Under the pieces are notes generated by a model. That model was given only the letters and a program-made list of their open reading frames with translations, was not told where the DNA came from and did no database searches. From NCBI RefSeq assembly GCF_024305245.1, contig NZ_JAMWYX010000003.1, forward strand, positions 248,001 to 312,000: DNA of 64,000 nucleotides, given 5' to 3'. Origin of the DNA: Erythrobacter sp. (GTDB lineage: Bacteria; Pseudomonadota; Alphaproteobacteria; Sphingomonadales; Sphingomonadaceae). How positions within the stretch are numbered: the stretch's first letter is position 1; each line of letters opens with the position of its first letter. This document shows positions 17,893 to 26,335 of this stretch, in pieces. A program made the translations under genes and the position numbers.

Positions 17893-18200
17893 TCGCTTTT
17901 GTCCTCCTGTGCGTGCGGCAAGCCCCGCAAGGCTTCGATTTCGGCGGAGATGCGCGCCCGTTCGCGGGCGTCGCTGGTGTTGTCGTCGGTAGCGATCCGT
18001 TCGAGCACCTTGATGCGCTCGCGCAGATCTTCGAGTTCGCGGTGCGCCGCTTCAAGTTCGGCGGCGCTGCGATTGTCGTCGCGCGGGGCGAAGCTTTCGT
18101 TGCCATCCTCGTCGGTGACGATCCCGGAGCGGGCTTTGGCATACTGAACCACGCCCCACACGATGATCGCGATCATGGCAACGATCGCCCAACTGCTCAT
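17889..18200 (-). CDS. PspB-like small membrane protein (paralogue 4)
   Basis: The 103-aa protein has an N-terminal membrane helix (MSSWAIVAMIAIIVWGVVQY), an acidic/polar spacer, then a predicted coiled coil LEDLRERIKVLERIATD followed by ISAEIEALRG. The RERIKVLERIATD core matches three upstream neighbours. An insert of about seven residues (DARERAR) lies between the TD motif and EIEALR. It overlaps both neighbours by 4 bases. Confidence 0.82.
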   Translation of the reverse strand: MSSWAIVAMIAIIVWGVVQYAKARSGIVTDEDGNESFAPRDDNRSAAELEAAHRELEDLRERIKVLERIATDDNTSDARERARISAEIEALRGLPHAQEDKSE

Positions 18201-18505
18201 TGCACTGCTTCCTCGCTTTGGCGCTGCACGGGCGCAAGCGCGTGCGTTTCGCGGCGCAGCGCCTCGATCTCGTCAGACAGCAGGCTGCCCCGGTCGGTCG
18301 CGATACGTTCGAGCACGCGCAGCCGGTCTTCGATCAATTGCGTGCGCTCGGCGATTGCCCGGATGCCCTGATCCTGCGGGTCGGCCTTCGCCTCGTACCG
18401 CAGCCGCTTGGCCTGCATCACCTTGTCGACAATCCCGTTCAGGCTTATGCCCGCGATCAGGACGATCGCGATGATAGTCATGGCGATGATAACCTGTTCG
18501 CCCAT
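18197..18505 (-). CDS. PspB-like small membrane protein (paralogue 3)
   Basis: The 102-aa protein begins with a membrane helix (QVIIAMTIIAIVLIAGISL), then NGIVDKVMQAKRLRYEAKAD. The tail module is EDRLRVLERIATDRG and SDEIEALRRET. It starts within the stop of the previous gene (TAATG) and overlaps the next by ATGA. Size, topology and tail match PspB, the small inner-membrane partner of PspA and PspC, although overall identity to PspB is low. Confidence 0.83.
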   Translation of the reverse strand: MGEQVIIAMTIIAIVLIAGISLNGIVDKVMQAKRLRYEAKADPQDQGIRAIAERTQLIEDRLRVLERIATDRGSLLSDEIEALRRETHALAPVQRQSEEAVQ

Positions 18506-18861
18506 TACGCTTCGCCCTTGTCCTTGAGCCCCGCCAACGCACGGTCACGCAGAGCATCGATCTCGGCGCCCAGGTGATAGCCGCCGTCGGTCACGATCCG
18601 CTCGACATTGACCAGCCGGTCCTTGATCGCGCCCAGTTCAGCGCGCAGTTCGGCGTTTTCCTGGGTCAGCAGGGTGACGCGCTGCGCGGTCTGCTTGTCC
18701 GATCCGGGTTTGAGCGATTGGCCCCACATGCCTTCGAGCGGATAGCCGTTCTTGGTCTTCATGCGGGTGGTCTGAAACGAAGCCAGAATGCCGCCAGCGC
18801 CAAGCACGAACGCCCCGCCGATGATCCAGCCGAGATAGGGGAGAAAATCGACAGCTTCCAT
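18505..18861 (-). CDS. PspB-like small membrane protein (paralogue 2)
   Basis: The 118-aa protein has a hydrophobic segment near the N-terminus (LGWIIGGAFVLGAGGILASF), a basic loop (TTRMKTKNGYPLEG), a coiled-coil region (TLLTQENAELRAELGAIKDRL) and the tail module VNVERIVTDGG ... AEIDALRDR. The ATG at 18861 shares a base with the preceding stop (TGATG); a GTG one codon earlier is also possible. It lies within the psp operon. Confidence 0.83.
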   Translation of the reverse strand: MEAVDFLPYLGWIIGGAFVLGAGGILASFQTTRMKTKNGYPLEGMWGQSLKPGSDKQTAQRVTLLTQENAELRAELGAIKDRLVNVERIVTDGGYHLGAEIDALRDRALAGLKDKGEA

Positions 18862-19169
18862 CACACGCGCTCCTTCTGTTCAAGGCCGAGCGGCATGCCC
18901 GCGCCTTCGTCCACTTTGCGCTGGTCGCGCAGGGCTTCGATCTGGGTGGCGATGTCGTAGCCGCGGTCGGTGACGATGCGTTCGAGCACCTGCACCCGGT
19001 CTTCGAGCCGCTGGATGTGCGACGCATACTGCGCGGCTTTCTCGGCGGTCTGTTCGGCAGTCGATCCGATCTGCATTTCGGTCATCTTCTGCTGATGCTT
19101 GGTCCAGATTGCCACGATCGGGATCGATAAAACGATAACCGGTAGCAGGAGTGCGAGTATGCCTTCCAT
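18861..19169 (-). CDS. PspB-like small membrane protein (paralogue 1)
   Basis: The 102-aa protein starts 32 bases after the pspC stop. It has an N-terminal membrane helix (ILALLLPVIVLSIPIVAIW), the segment TKHQQKMTEMQ, which recalls the E. coli PspB region after its helix, then HIQRLEDRVQVLERIVTD and IATQIEALRDQ. This is the best-formed copy of the repeated tail module. Such tails probably form coiled coils that contact PspA, PspC or one another. Confidence 0.85.
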   Translation of the reverse strand: MEGILALLLPVIVLSIPIVAIWTKHQQKMTEMQIGSTAEQTAEKAAQYASHIQRLEDRVQVLERIVTDRGYDIATQIEALRDQRKVDEGAGMPLGLEQKERV

Positions 19170-19201
19170 GTGTTCAGTCCCCCTCGGGTAAGTTCAAGGC
19201 C

Positions 19202-19579
19202 TCAGCGCAGCCGCTCGATTTCGGCGGTCAGGCGCGGGTTGCTGCTGACATAGTGGCTTTCCACCGCGGCCAGCCGCCGGTCGATGTCGCGGAAATTGGC
19301 GCGGATTTCGCGGGCGGTCCGCTTCGGGTTCTGCCGCACGCCTTGCCAGTATTTCTGCTCGCTTTCGTCGCGGTAAAGGTACGGCGGCTTCTTGTTCAGC
19401 AGGAAACCGGCGATCAGATAGGCGATGATCGAAGGCCCGCCGGTGACGAAGATCGATGCGACCGCGATCAGCCGGATCCAGAACACGTTGATCCCGGTGT
19501 AGTCGGCGATGCCGGAGCACACGCCCATCAGCTTGCCATTGTGCTTGTCGCGGTAAAGCGTGGTGCGGGGGCTGTTCAT
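19202..19579 (-). CDS. pspC: PspC-domain envelope stress membrane protein
   Basis: The 125-aa protein has the PspC domain at residues 1-65: LYRDKHNGKLMGVCSGIADYTG, then NVFWIRLIAVASIF and a second hydrophobic segment (PSIIAYLIAGFLL). The C-terminal third (DIDRRLAAVES...NPRLTAEIERLR) is similar to the tail of PspB and the downstream paralogues. PspC senses envelope damage with PspB and recruits PspA to the membrane. It overlaps pspB by 4 bases (ATGA). Confidence 0.95.
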   Translation of the reverse strand: MNSPRTTLYRDKHNGKLMGVCSGIADYTGINVFWIRLIAVASIFVTGGPSIIAYLIAGFLLNKKPPYLYRDESEQKYWQGVRQNPKRTAREIRANFRDIDRRLAAVESHYVSSNPRLTAEIERLR

Positions 19580-19887
19580 GCGCGGGTTCCTTTCTTCTCG
19601 GCCATCAGCGCTTCCAATTCGCGCAGCTGCTGGTTGTCTTTTTCCTGATCGGCGATCAGCCGGCGGGCAGGGGTGAATTCCGGGTCGTCCGAGGCGACCA
19701 GCCGCTCGACCGTGTCCATCCGCTCGTCCAGCCGCTTGGCCAGATTGTAGAGTTCCTCCAGCAGCACTTCGTCGTCAGTGGTGATGGTTGCGGCGGTCTT
19801 CCACTTTGTGATGTAGTGCATGATCACCCATGGCAGACCGATGAAGAGCATCGCGACAATGATGATGGGCAGGAAAACGTCTTCCAT
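19576..19887 (-). CDS. pspB: PspB envelope stress membrane protein
   Basis: The 103-aa protein has one membrane helix (LPIIIVAMLFIGLPWVIMHY) followed by the PspB-type segment LLEELYNLAKRLDERMDTVERLVASDDPEF and a charged C-terminus. It starts 3 bases after pspA. PspB works with PspC to relieve PspA inhibition of PspF during membrane stress and to anchor PspA. It is longer than the usual 75 or so residues because of the C-terminal extension. Confidence 0.95.
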   Translation of the reverse strand: MEDVFLPIIIVAMLFIGLPWVIMHYITKWKTAATITTDDEVLLEELYNLAKRLDERMDTVERLVASDDPEFTPARRLIADQEKDNQQLRELEALMAEKKGTRA

Positions 19888-19890
19888 AAT

Positions 19891-20577
19891 TTATTCCCCC
19901 TTGCCGTCGTCGGCCTTGCCGAGCGCTTTTTTCATGGCTTCCAATTCATCATCGATCGCGTCCGAACCGGCGAGCGCCGCAATTTCATCGGCGAGCGACG
20001 GGGTCTTGCCTTCGGCGATCTGCAGCGCATCGGCGCGGCCTTCGGCGTAATCGACCCGGCGTTCGAGCTGGTCGAAGCGGGCCAGCGCCTCGTCGGTGCG
20101 CTCGGTGCTCATCAGCGTGCGCAGCTTGACGCGGTTCTCGGCGCTTTCCAGGCGCGCGGCGATTGCGGTCTGGCGGCTGCGGGCTTCGCGCAGGCGGTGC
20201 TGCAGCTTGGCGATGTCTTCCTCGTAAGCGCGCAAGGCATCGTCGAGCACCGCGATCTCGGTCTTGAGCTGGTCGGCCATGTCGCCGGCCTTCTTCTTTT
20301 CGACCAGCGCCGCGCGGGCAAGATCCTCGCGCTCCTTCGAAAGGGCGAGCTGCGCCTTTTCAGCCCAGTCGGCCTGAAGGCGGTCAAGCTTGACGCAGTG
20401 GCGGTGCATTTCCTTCTGGTCAGCGATGGTGCGCGCCGCGCTGGCGCGGACTTCGACCAGGGTTTCCTCCATTTCGAGGATGATCATGCGGATCATCTTG
20501 GTCGGATCATCCGCCTTGTCGAGCATGTCGTTGAAATTGGCGGCGATGATATCGCGGGTGCGGCTGAAAATGCCCAT
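19891..20577 (-). CDS. pspA: phage shock protein A (PspA/IM30 family)
   Basis: From the ATG at 20577, which has GGAG about 9 bases upstream, the protein is 228 aa, the normal PspA length. It begins with the amphipathic membrane-binding helix MGIFSRTRDIIAANFNDML and the PspA signature KADDPTKMIRMIILEMEETL. Long coiled-coil helices follow, and it ends with an acidic tail. PspA binds PspF to repress the operon and assembles on damaged membranes. The same frame stays open upstream to an ATG at 20874, so a longer isoform is possible. Confidence 0.96.
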   Translation of the reverse strand: MGIFSRTRDIIAANFNDMLDKADDPTKMIRMIILEMEETLVEVRASAARTIADQKEMHRHCVKLDRLQADWAEKAQLALSKEREDLARAALVEKKKAGDMADQLKTEIAVLDDALRAYEEDIAKLQHRLREARSRQTAIAARLESAENRVKLRTLMSTERTDEALARFDQLERRVDYAEGRADALQIAEGKTPSLADEIAALAGSDAIDDELEAMKKALGKADDGKGE

Positions 20578-20874
20578 GAAGGCTACTCCATCGAGAAATG
20601 AACTGACCCGGTCCTGAGCGGCGACTCGCGGGCCGTCCGAACCATCGGTGTTCCGGCGAGACTGCGTCGGAGTGGGGCTGCGGCGCAAGGCTTCGATTTC
20701 CTCATCAAGCCGCGACAGCCGTCCGGACGACAGCAGGCGGGAAGGGTGGGCCGGAGCGTCACTGCTCTGGGTGGCGCGATCGGGGCGTGCGTCACCGGCA
20801 GCATCTGCGGGGGGGACGTTCCGCTCCGGCCCGAGGGGGTCGTGCTGGTCACGAGGGTTTCTGGGATCGCCCAT
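20578..20874 (-). other. in-frame open extension upstream of pspA
   Basis: Reading on the minus strand in the pspA frame, an ATG at 20874 opens 99 codons that run without a stop into pspA. The codons have high third-position GC, like real genes here. The peptide is disordered and Pro/Arg/Asp-rich, but contains SGRLSRLDEEIEALRR, close to the EIEALR end of the small psp proteins. It starts within a few bases of the stop of the upstream 61-aa gene. It could be a separate peptide reading into pspA, or an N-terminal extension of PspA. Confidence 0.5.
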
Positions 20875-20875
20875 C

Positions 20876-21061
20876 TCAGGCAATCTCGATCATGGCGCCG
20901 GCTTCGGCGGCGGGGTGACCGATCGGGGCGGCGTTGGCCGCGCCCGGCTGGATCTGCGAGGACAGCGCGATCACCATCACCATCGCAGCGATACTGGCCA
21001 TGGCGGCCTGCCCCAGTTTGGTGTTCCAGAAGCTGCTGTCTGTGGTTTTGCGGTCGATCAT
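20876..21061 (-). CDS. 61-aa membrane peptide, first gene of the psp operon
   Basis: The ATG at 21061 is preceded by a strong GGGGAGG site. A polar N-terminus (MIDRKTTDSSFWNTK) leads into one hydrophobic helix (AAMASIAAMVMVIALSSQI) and a small Ala/Pro/Gly-rich tail (PGAANAAPIGHPAAEAG). It could be membrane-anchored or cleaved after ANA. It lies directly downstream of the sigma-54 promoter, so it should be made at high level under membrane stress. I know no family for it. Confidence 0.78.
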   Translation of the reverse strand: MIDRKTTDSSFWNTKLGQAAMASIAAMVMVIALSSQIQPGAANAAPIGHPAAEAGAMIEIA

Positions 21062-21103
21062 TGTGGGCCTCCCCAGTGGTTGTCAGTGGTGTTGCCATCT
21101 ATT

Positions 21104-21120
21104 TTGCAACCGCCGTGCCA
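21104..21120 (-). promoter_or_regulatory. sigma-54 promoter of the psp operon
   Basis: On the minus strand the sequence reads TGGCACG, four bases, TTGCA: a near-perfect -24/-12 element with GG at -24 and GC at -12. The expected start is around 21095, about 35 bases before the first gene. The AT-rich interval 21121-21200 up to divergent pspF is where upstream activator sites for PspF would sit. Confidence 0.92.
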
Positions 21121-21220
21121 AACTCCGAAAATGGCTGAATTCCGCTGTTTTCGTGCCTTTTTGGCGCGGCCTTATTGGTCTCTATTGCCAAGCATTGGGG
21201 AATTTCACTATAGGTTGGTC

Positions 21221-22276
<1,056 letters not shown>

Positions 22277-22341
22277 CCGCTTGATAAGGATTTGCTGTTA
22301 TCATCATGCGCGCATCGCCTTTGGTTATACAGGAACATTCC

Positions 22342-22653
22342 ATGCGCGCGCTTGTCGATATCGTTGAAAACCTGACCAGCAGCATCCGCTTCGTCATCGG
22401 CCTGCTTGTGCTGGGCGGGATGGTGGTCGGACTGATGCTGACCATTGGCGTCTCCTATGCAGCGCCCAAAGCGGCGGATTCGCTGGCCGAACGGGCCGAA
22501 CGGGTCGGTGAAAAGGCGATCGAGGCAGCGCAGCAGGAACGCCGCGCGCGCGAGATGGGCAAGGACGGCTGGGGATATGGCGCTGCGACCACGTCGTCGG
22601 GCGGTGCCGACAAGCCATCCAAAAGTTCCGCCGATGACGGATGGGCGAACTGA
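22342..22653 (+). CDS. small single-helix membrane protein downstream of pspF
   Basis: The 103-aa protein starts at ATG 22342 with AGGAA upstream. One membrane helix (FVIGLLVLGGMVVGLMLTIG) is followed by a charged helical region (SLAERAERVGEKAIEAAQQERRAREM) and a Gly/Ser-rich end. I do not recognise it. It lies 65 bases after pspF on the same strand. Its topology (helix plus cytoplasmic coiled coil) parallels the small psp proteins, though it lacks their ER-I-x-TD motif. Confidence 0.72.
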   Translation: MRALVDIVENLTSSIRFVIGLLVLGGMVVGLMLTIGVSYAAPKAADSLAERAERVGEKAIEAAQQERRAREMGKDGWGYGAATTSSGGADKPSKSSADDGWAN

Positions 22654-22744
22654 TCCTCAAACGCTGTCCCGTGATGGAAGCGGGTAATTATCCATAGGGT
22701 GTGCTTGGCGGTCATTTTACCGCTTTTCTTCAGGCTGCGGCCCG

Positions 22745-23170
22745 ATGGTGCAGTCTTTCAATCTTACCCGGCCGGCTGTGGCCCGAGAACCGGCGCGGCC
22801 TCCCGCAACCGGGCGGCGCGGCGCTGCACGTTTGCGGCTCGCGGTCCCGGCGTTTGTTATTACCACCAAAGCCAACGATCCTTGCGTGCTCCTGGATCTG
22901 TCGCGCACCGGCGCGCGGATCGGGCTGGCGTGTCCGCTGGATCATGGAGAATTGCTTTACCTCAGGATTGCCCGGCTGGAAGTGTTCGCCGAGGTCGTGC
23001 GGCGGCACTGCGGGCAGGGGGGCGGTGTCAACGGCCTTGCTTTCGACGAGCCGCTGCCGGAATCGGCGGTGCTGGCGGTGCGGCATCATGCCGAAACTTT
23101 CGCTGAGCGCGAGCGCGATTCCCTGCGCGATCAGGTGCGGCGCTGGGTAAGCGGCGAGAAGCTGACCTGA
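22745..23170 (+). CDS. PilZ-domain protein
   Basis: The 141-aa protein has a basic N-terminal segment (TGRRGAARLRLAVPAFV) carrying the Arg-rich c-di-GMP contact, then VLLDLSRTGARIGL, which fits the D-x-S-x-x-G motif of PilZ domains, and GLAFDEPLPESAV. PilZ proteins bind cyclic di-GMP and control motility, exopolysaccharide or other outputs. It stands alone between pspF and rimP; a GGDEF protein occurs further on (38.0 kb). Confidence 0.83.
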   Translation: MVQSFNLTRPAVAREPARPPATGRRGAARLRLAVPAFVITTKANDPCVLLDLSRTGARIGLACPLDHGELLYLRIARLEVFAEVVRRHCGQGGGVNGLAFDEPLPESAVLAVRHHAETFAERERDSLRDQVRRWVSGEKLT

Positions 23171-23194
23171 TCTGAAGGCGGGGGATCAATGTCC

Positions 23195-23238
23195 TTGGCG
23201 CTTGCCAAATCGCGAGCCCGGGCCTAAGTGAGCGCCAA
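23195..23238 (+). promoter_or_regulatory. inverted-repeat leader upstream of rimP
   Basis: TTGGCGCT (23195-23202) pairs with AGCGCCAA (23231-23238). TTGGC can also pair with GCCAA at 23204-23208, and GCCCGGGC (23216-23223) is self-complementary. The mutually exclusive pairings about 90 bases before rimP could form a regulatory leader for the rimP-nusA-infB operon. Function is inferred from structure only. Confidence 0.35.
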
Positions 23239-23329
23239 TCCCTGCATTGTCGTGACAAGGTTTGGATGCTGGCGCCTTCGGGGGCCGGCCCGAACGCCCT
23301 TGCGATGATTCGATCCGACCGGAGACTTA

Positions 23330-23893
23330 ATGGCCGATACCGCGCGCCTCACAGCACTGATCGAACCCGAGGCGCAAGCTCTCGGGTTTGAGCTTGTGCG
23401 CGTGGCGATGCTGCCTTCCGGGGCGGGTGACGGAACCATGGCATTGCAGATCATGGCCGAAGATCCGGCCACCGGGCAGCTGGTGATCGATCAATGCGCC
23501 GCGCTGTCGCGCCGGGTTTCCGATGTCATCGATACAGCGGAAGAAGCGGGCGAGGTGCTGATCGAAGGCGCCTATCATCTCGAAGTCAGCTCGCCCGGAA
23601 TCGACCGGCCCCTGACCCGCGAAAAGGATTTCGCCAACTGGGCCGGACACGAAGCGCGGATCGTGATGATCAAGGGCTATGACGGCCAGCGCACCAACAA
23701 GGGCATGCTCCACGGCCTCAGTGATGGCATGGTGCATATTACCGACGTCAAGGCGGGCGATGTCCGCTTGCCGATCGACCAGATTCATACCGCCAAGCTC
23801 GTCCTCACCGACGCGCTGATAGCCGCCACCCGTCCGCTGGATACCAGCGGTGCCGATGAACTCATCGAAGACACAGAAAAGGCAGACGACTGA
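23330..23893 (+). CDS. rimP: ribosome maturation factor RimP
   Basis: The 187-aa protein has the RimP N-terminal domain (LTALIEPEAQALGFELVRVAM, DQCAALSRRVSDVID), the linking motif YHLEVSSPGIDRPL, and a C-terminal SH3-like domain. It helps assemble the 30S subunit. An acidic tail follows (DTSGADELIEDTEKADD). Its stop overlaps the nusA start (TGATG). It begins the standard rimP-nusA-ylxR-infB operon. Confidence 0.96.
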   Translation: MADTARLTALIEPEAQALGFELVRVAMLPSGAGDGTMALQIMAEDPATGQLVIDQCAALSRRVSDVIDTAEEAGEVLIEGAYHLEVSSPGIDRPLTREKDFANWAGHEARIVMIKGYDGQRTNKGMLHGLSDGMVHITDVKAGDVRLPIDQIHTAKLVLTDALIAATRPLDTSGADELIEDTEKADD

Positions 23894-25551
23894 TGAGTGC
23901 CATTTCCGCCAACAAGGCTGAACTGCTCGCGATCGCCAACGCGGTCGCCTCGGAAAAGATGATCGACAAGTCGATCGTGATCGAGGCGATGGAAGAAGCG
24001 ATCCAGAAATCCGCGCGTAACCGTTACGGCGCGGAAAACGATATCCGCGCCAAGCTCGATCCGCTGACCGGCGATCTGACGCTGTGGCGCGTGGTCGAAG
24101 TGGTCGAGGAAGTCGAAGACTACTTCAAGCAGGTCGACCTCAAGCAGGGCGAAAAGCTGCAGCCCGGCGCGCAAGTCGGCGATTTCATCGTCGATCCGCT
24201 GCCGCCGGTCGACCTTGGCCGCATCGACGCGCAGAGCGCCAAGCAGGTGATCTTCCAGAAGGTCCGCGATGCCGAGCGTGAACGCCAGTTCGAGGAATTC
24301 AAGGACCGCGCCGGGGAAATCATCACCGGCGTGATCAAGTCGGTCGAATTCGGCCACGTGATCGTCAACCTCGGCCGTGCCGAGGGCGTGATCCGGCGCG
24401 ACCAGCAGATCCCGCGCGAAGCGGCCCGTACCGGCGAGCGCGTGCGTGCGCTCATCACCAAGGTGGAGCGTAACAATCGCGGCCCGCAGATCTTCCTCAG
24501 CCGCGCGCATCCCGATTTCATGAAGAAGCTGTTCGCGCAGGAAGTGCCCGAAATCTACGATGGCATCATCGAGATCAAGGCCGCCGCCCGCGATCCGGGC
24601 AGCCGCGCCAAGATCGGCGTGATCAGCCACGATTCCAGCATTGATCCGGTCGGCGCCTGCGTCGGCATGAAGGGCAGCCGCGTGCAGGCGGTGGTGCAGG
24701 AATTGCAGGGCGAGAAGATCGACATCATCCCGTGGTCGGAAGACACCGCAACCTTCGTGGTCAACGCGCTTCAGCCCGCCACCGTCAGCCGCGTGGTGCT
24801 GGACGAGGATGATGGCCGCATCGAAGTGGTTGTGCCCGACGATCAGCTCAGCCTAGCGATCGGTCGCCGCGGCCAGAACGTGCGTCTCGCAAGCCAGCTC
24901 ACCGGTCACCAGATCGACATCCTGACCGAGGAAGAGTCCTCGGAAAAGCGGTCGAAGGAATTCGCCGAACGTTCGAAGATGTTCGAAGAGGAACTCGACG
25001 TCGACGAAACCCTGTCGCAGCTGCTGGTTGCCGAAGGGTTCGCCGAACTCGAGGAAGTCGGCTATGTCGACCTCTCCGAATTGGCCAGCATCGAAGGTTT
25101 CGATGACGACCTGGCCGAGGAACTTCAGAGCCGCGCTCTCGAAGCGCTCGAACGGCGCGAAGAAGGCCACCGTCAGGTTCGCCGCGAACTTGGCGTCGAA
25201 GATGCGCTGGCGGAAATCCCGCACCTTTCCGAAGCGATGCTGGTCACGCTCGGCAAGGCGGGGATCAAGACGCTGGATGATCTCGCCGATCTCGCCACCG
25301 ATGAACTGATCGCCAAAAAGCGCGAAGCGCCGCGCCGCCGCAACAATGATGCGGCCGGTCCGCCGATGCGGCGTCCGCAGCGCGAGCAGGACAAGGGCGG
25401 CGTGCTGGGCGAATATGGCCTGAGCGAAGAGCAGGGCAACGAGATCATCATGGCGGCCCGCGCGCACTGGTTCGAAGATGAAGATCCGGCCCCGGCCCCG
25501 GCTGCCGAGCCCGAACCTCAGGAGGCCGCCGATGCGGACTCCCCACAATGA
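23893..25551 (+). CDS. nusA: transcription termination/antitermination factor NusA
   Basis: The 552-aa protein has the N-terminal RNA-polymerase-binding domain, the S1 domain (AGEIITGVIKSVEFGHVIVNLG), two KH domains (SHDSSIDPVGACVGMKGSR, LAIGRRGQNVRLASQLTG) and C-terminal acidic Helix-hairpin-Helix repeats (LLVAEGFAELEEVGYVDLSE, MLVTLGKAGIKTLDDLADLA). It modulates pausing, termination and rRNA antitermination. The last 20 bases overlap the ylxR gene. Confidence 0.97.
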   Translation: MSAISANKAELLAIANAVASEKMIDKSIVIEAMEEAIQKSARNRYGAENDIRAKLDPLTGDLTLWRVVEVVEEVEDYFKQVDLKQGEKLQPGAQVGDFIVDPLPPVDLGRIDAQSAKQVIFQKVRDAERERQFEEFKDRAGEIITGVIKSVEFGHVIVNLGRAEGVIRRDQQIPREAARTGERVRALITKVERNNRGPQIFLSRAHPDFMKKLFAQEVPEIYDGIIEIKAAARDPGSRAKIGVISHDSSIDPVGACVGMKGSRVQAVVQELQGEKIDIIPWSEDTATFVVNALQPATVSRVVLDEDDGRIEVVVPDDQLSLAIGRRGQNVRLASQLTGHQIDILTEEESSEKRSKEFAERSKMFEEELDVDETLSQLLVAEGFAELEEVGYVDLSELASIEGFDDDLAEELQSRALEALERREEGHRQVRRELGVEDALAEIPHLSEAMLVTLGKAGIKTLDDLADLATDELIAKKREAPRRRNNDAAGPPMRRPQREQDKGGVLGEYGLSEEQGNEIIMAARAHWFEDEDPAPAPAAEPEPQEAADADSPQ

Positions 25552-26326
25552 GCGCCTGACGTCCGACATCGCTGAGCCTTCGCTTTCGGCTGATTCCGGG
25601 AGCGAACGGCGCTGCATTCTTTCGGGAGAGACCGCCCCGCGCGAAGCACTCGTGCGGCTGGCGATCTCTCCCGATGGTCTGGTGCTGCCCGATCCGGCCG
25701 CAAAGGCACCGGGCCGCGGCGCGTGGATCGGCGTAAGCCGGGATGTGCTTGAAACCGCACTGTCCGATGGCCATTTGAAGCGGGCGCTGATGCGTGCCTT
25801 CAAGGGTGCGCCGCTCACCATTCCCGATGATCTTGCCGCCCGCGTCGAAGGCGGACTGGCGCGCCATCTCTGCGATCGTCTGGGTCTGGAACTGCGCAGT
25901 GGCAATATCGTGATGGGATCGGCCCGGATCGAGGAGCAGGCACGCTCCGGACGGATTTCGGCGCTGCTTCACGCCAGCGACAGCAGTGAGGACGGGCGCC
26001 GCAAACTCGATCAGGCCTGGCGCGTCGGGCGCGAGGTCGAAGGATCGGGCGAGCGCGGGCAGGTCTTGCCTCTGGACCGCACCGCGCTGTCTGTGGCATT
26101 GGGCCGCGATAATGTGGTCCACCTCGGCGTTGCCGGCCATGCCGGTGATATGCGCGCCGCGACGCGGGTGTTGCAGGCGGTCTCCCGGCTTTCGCGCTTT
26201 GTCGGTAGCGCCGATGCGCCTGCTGGCGCGGCGGACAAGGTGGATATTTCCGGTCGGGATACGCCCGACCAAAACGGGCAGCCGCTTTCCGGCAGCCCGG
26301 TAGATGATGAATACGTGAAGGATTGA
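25532..26326 (+). CDS. YlxR (DUF448) family RNA-binding protein with L7Ae-like C-terminus
   Basis: The ATG at 25532 is chosen because AGGAGG lies 6 bases upstream, inside the end of nusA. The 264-aa protein starts with the YlxR domain (RRCILSGETAPREALVRLAISPDG, KAPGRGAWIGVS). A segment resembling the L7Ae/YlxQ fold follows (RSGNIVMGSARIEEQARSGRISALLH, LDRTALSVALGRDNVVHLGV). In this operon position such proteins are thought to bind RNA and adjust nusA/infB-linked functions. The two-domain fusion is common in alphaproteobacteria. Confidence 0.9.
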   Translation: MRTPHNERLTSDIAEPSLSADSGSERRCILSGETAPREALVRLAISPDGLVLPDPAAKAPGRGAWIGVSRDVLETALSDGHLKRALMRAFKGAPLTIPDDLAARVEGGLARHLCDRLGLELRSGNIVMGSARIEEQARSGRISALLHASDSSEDGRRKLDQAWRVGREVEGSGERGQVLPLDRTALSVALGRDNVVHLGVAGHAGDMRAATRVLQAVSRLSRFVGSADAPAGAADKVDISGRDTPDQNGQPLSGSPVDDEYVKD

Positions 26327-26335
26327 CGAGCGATA

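Noticed and set aside
20648..21220. Open frame upstream of the pspF ATG
   Set aside because: It crosses the psp promoter and the opposite-strand gene. PspF homology begins at 21221.
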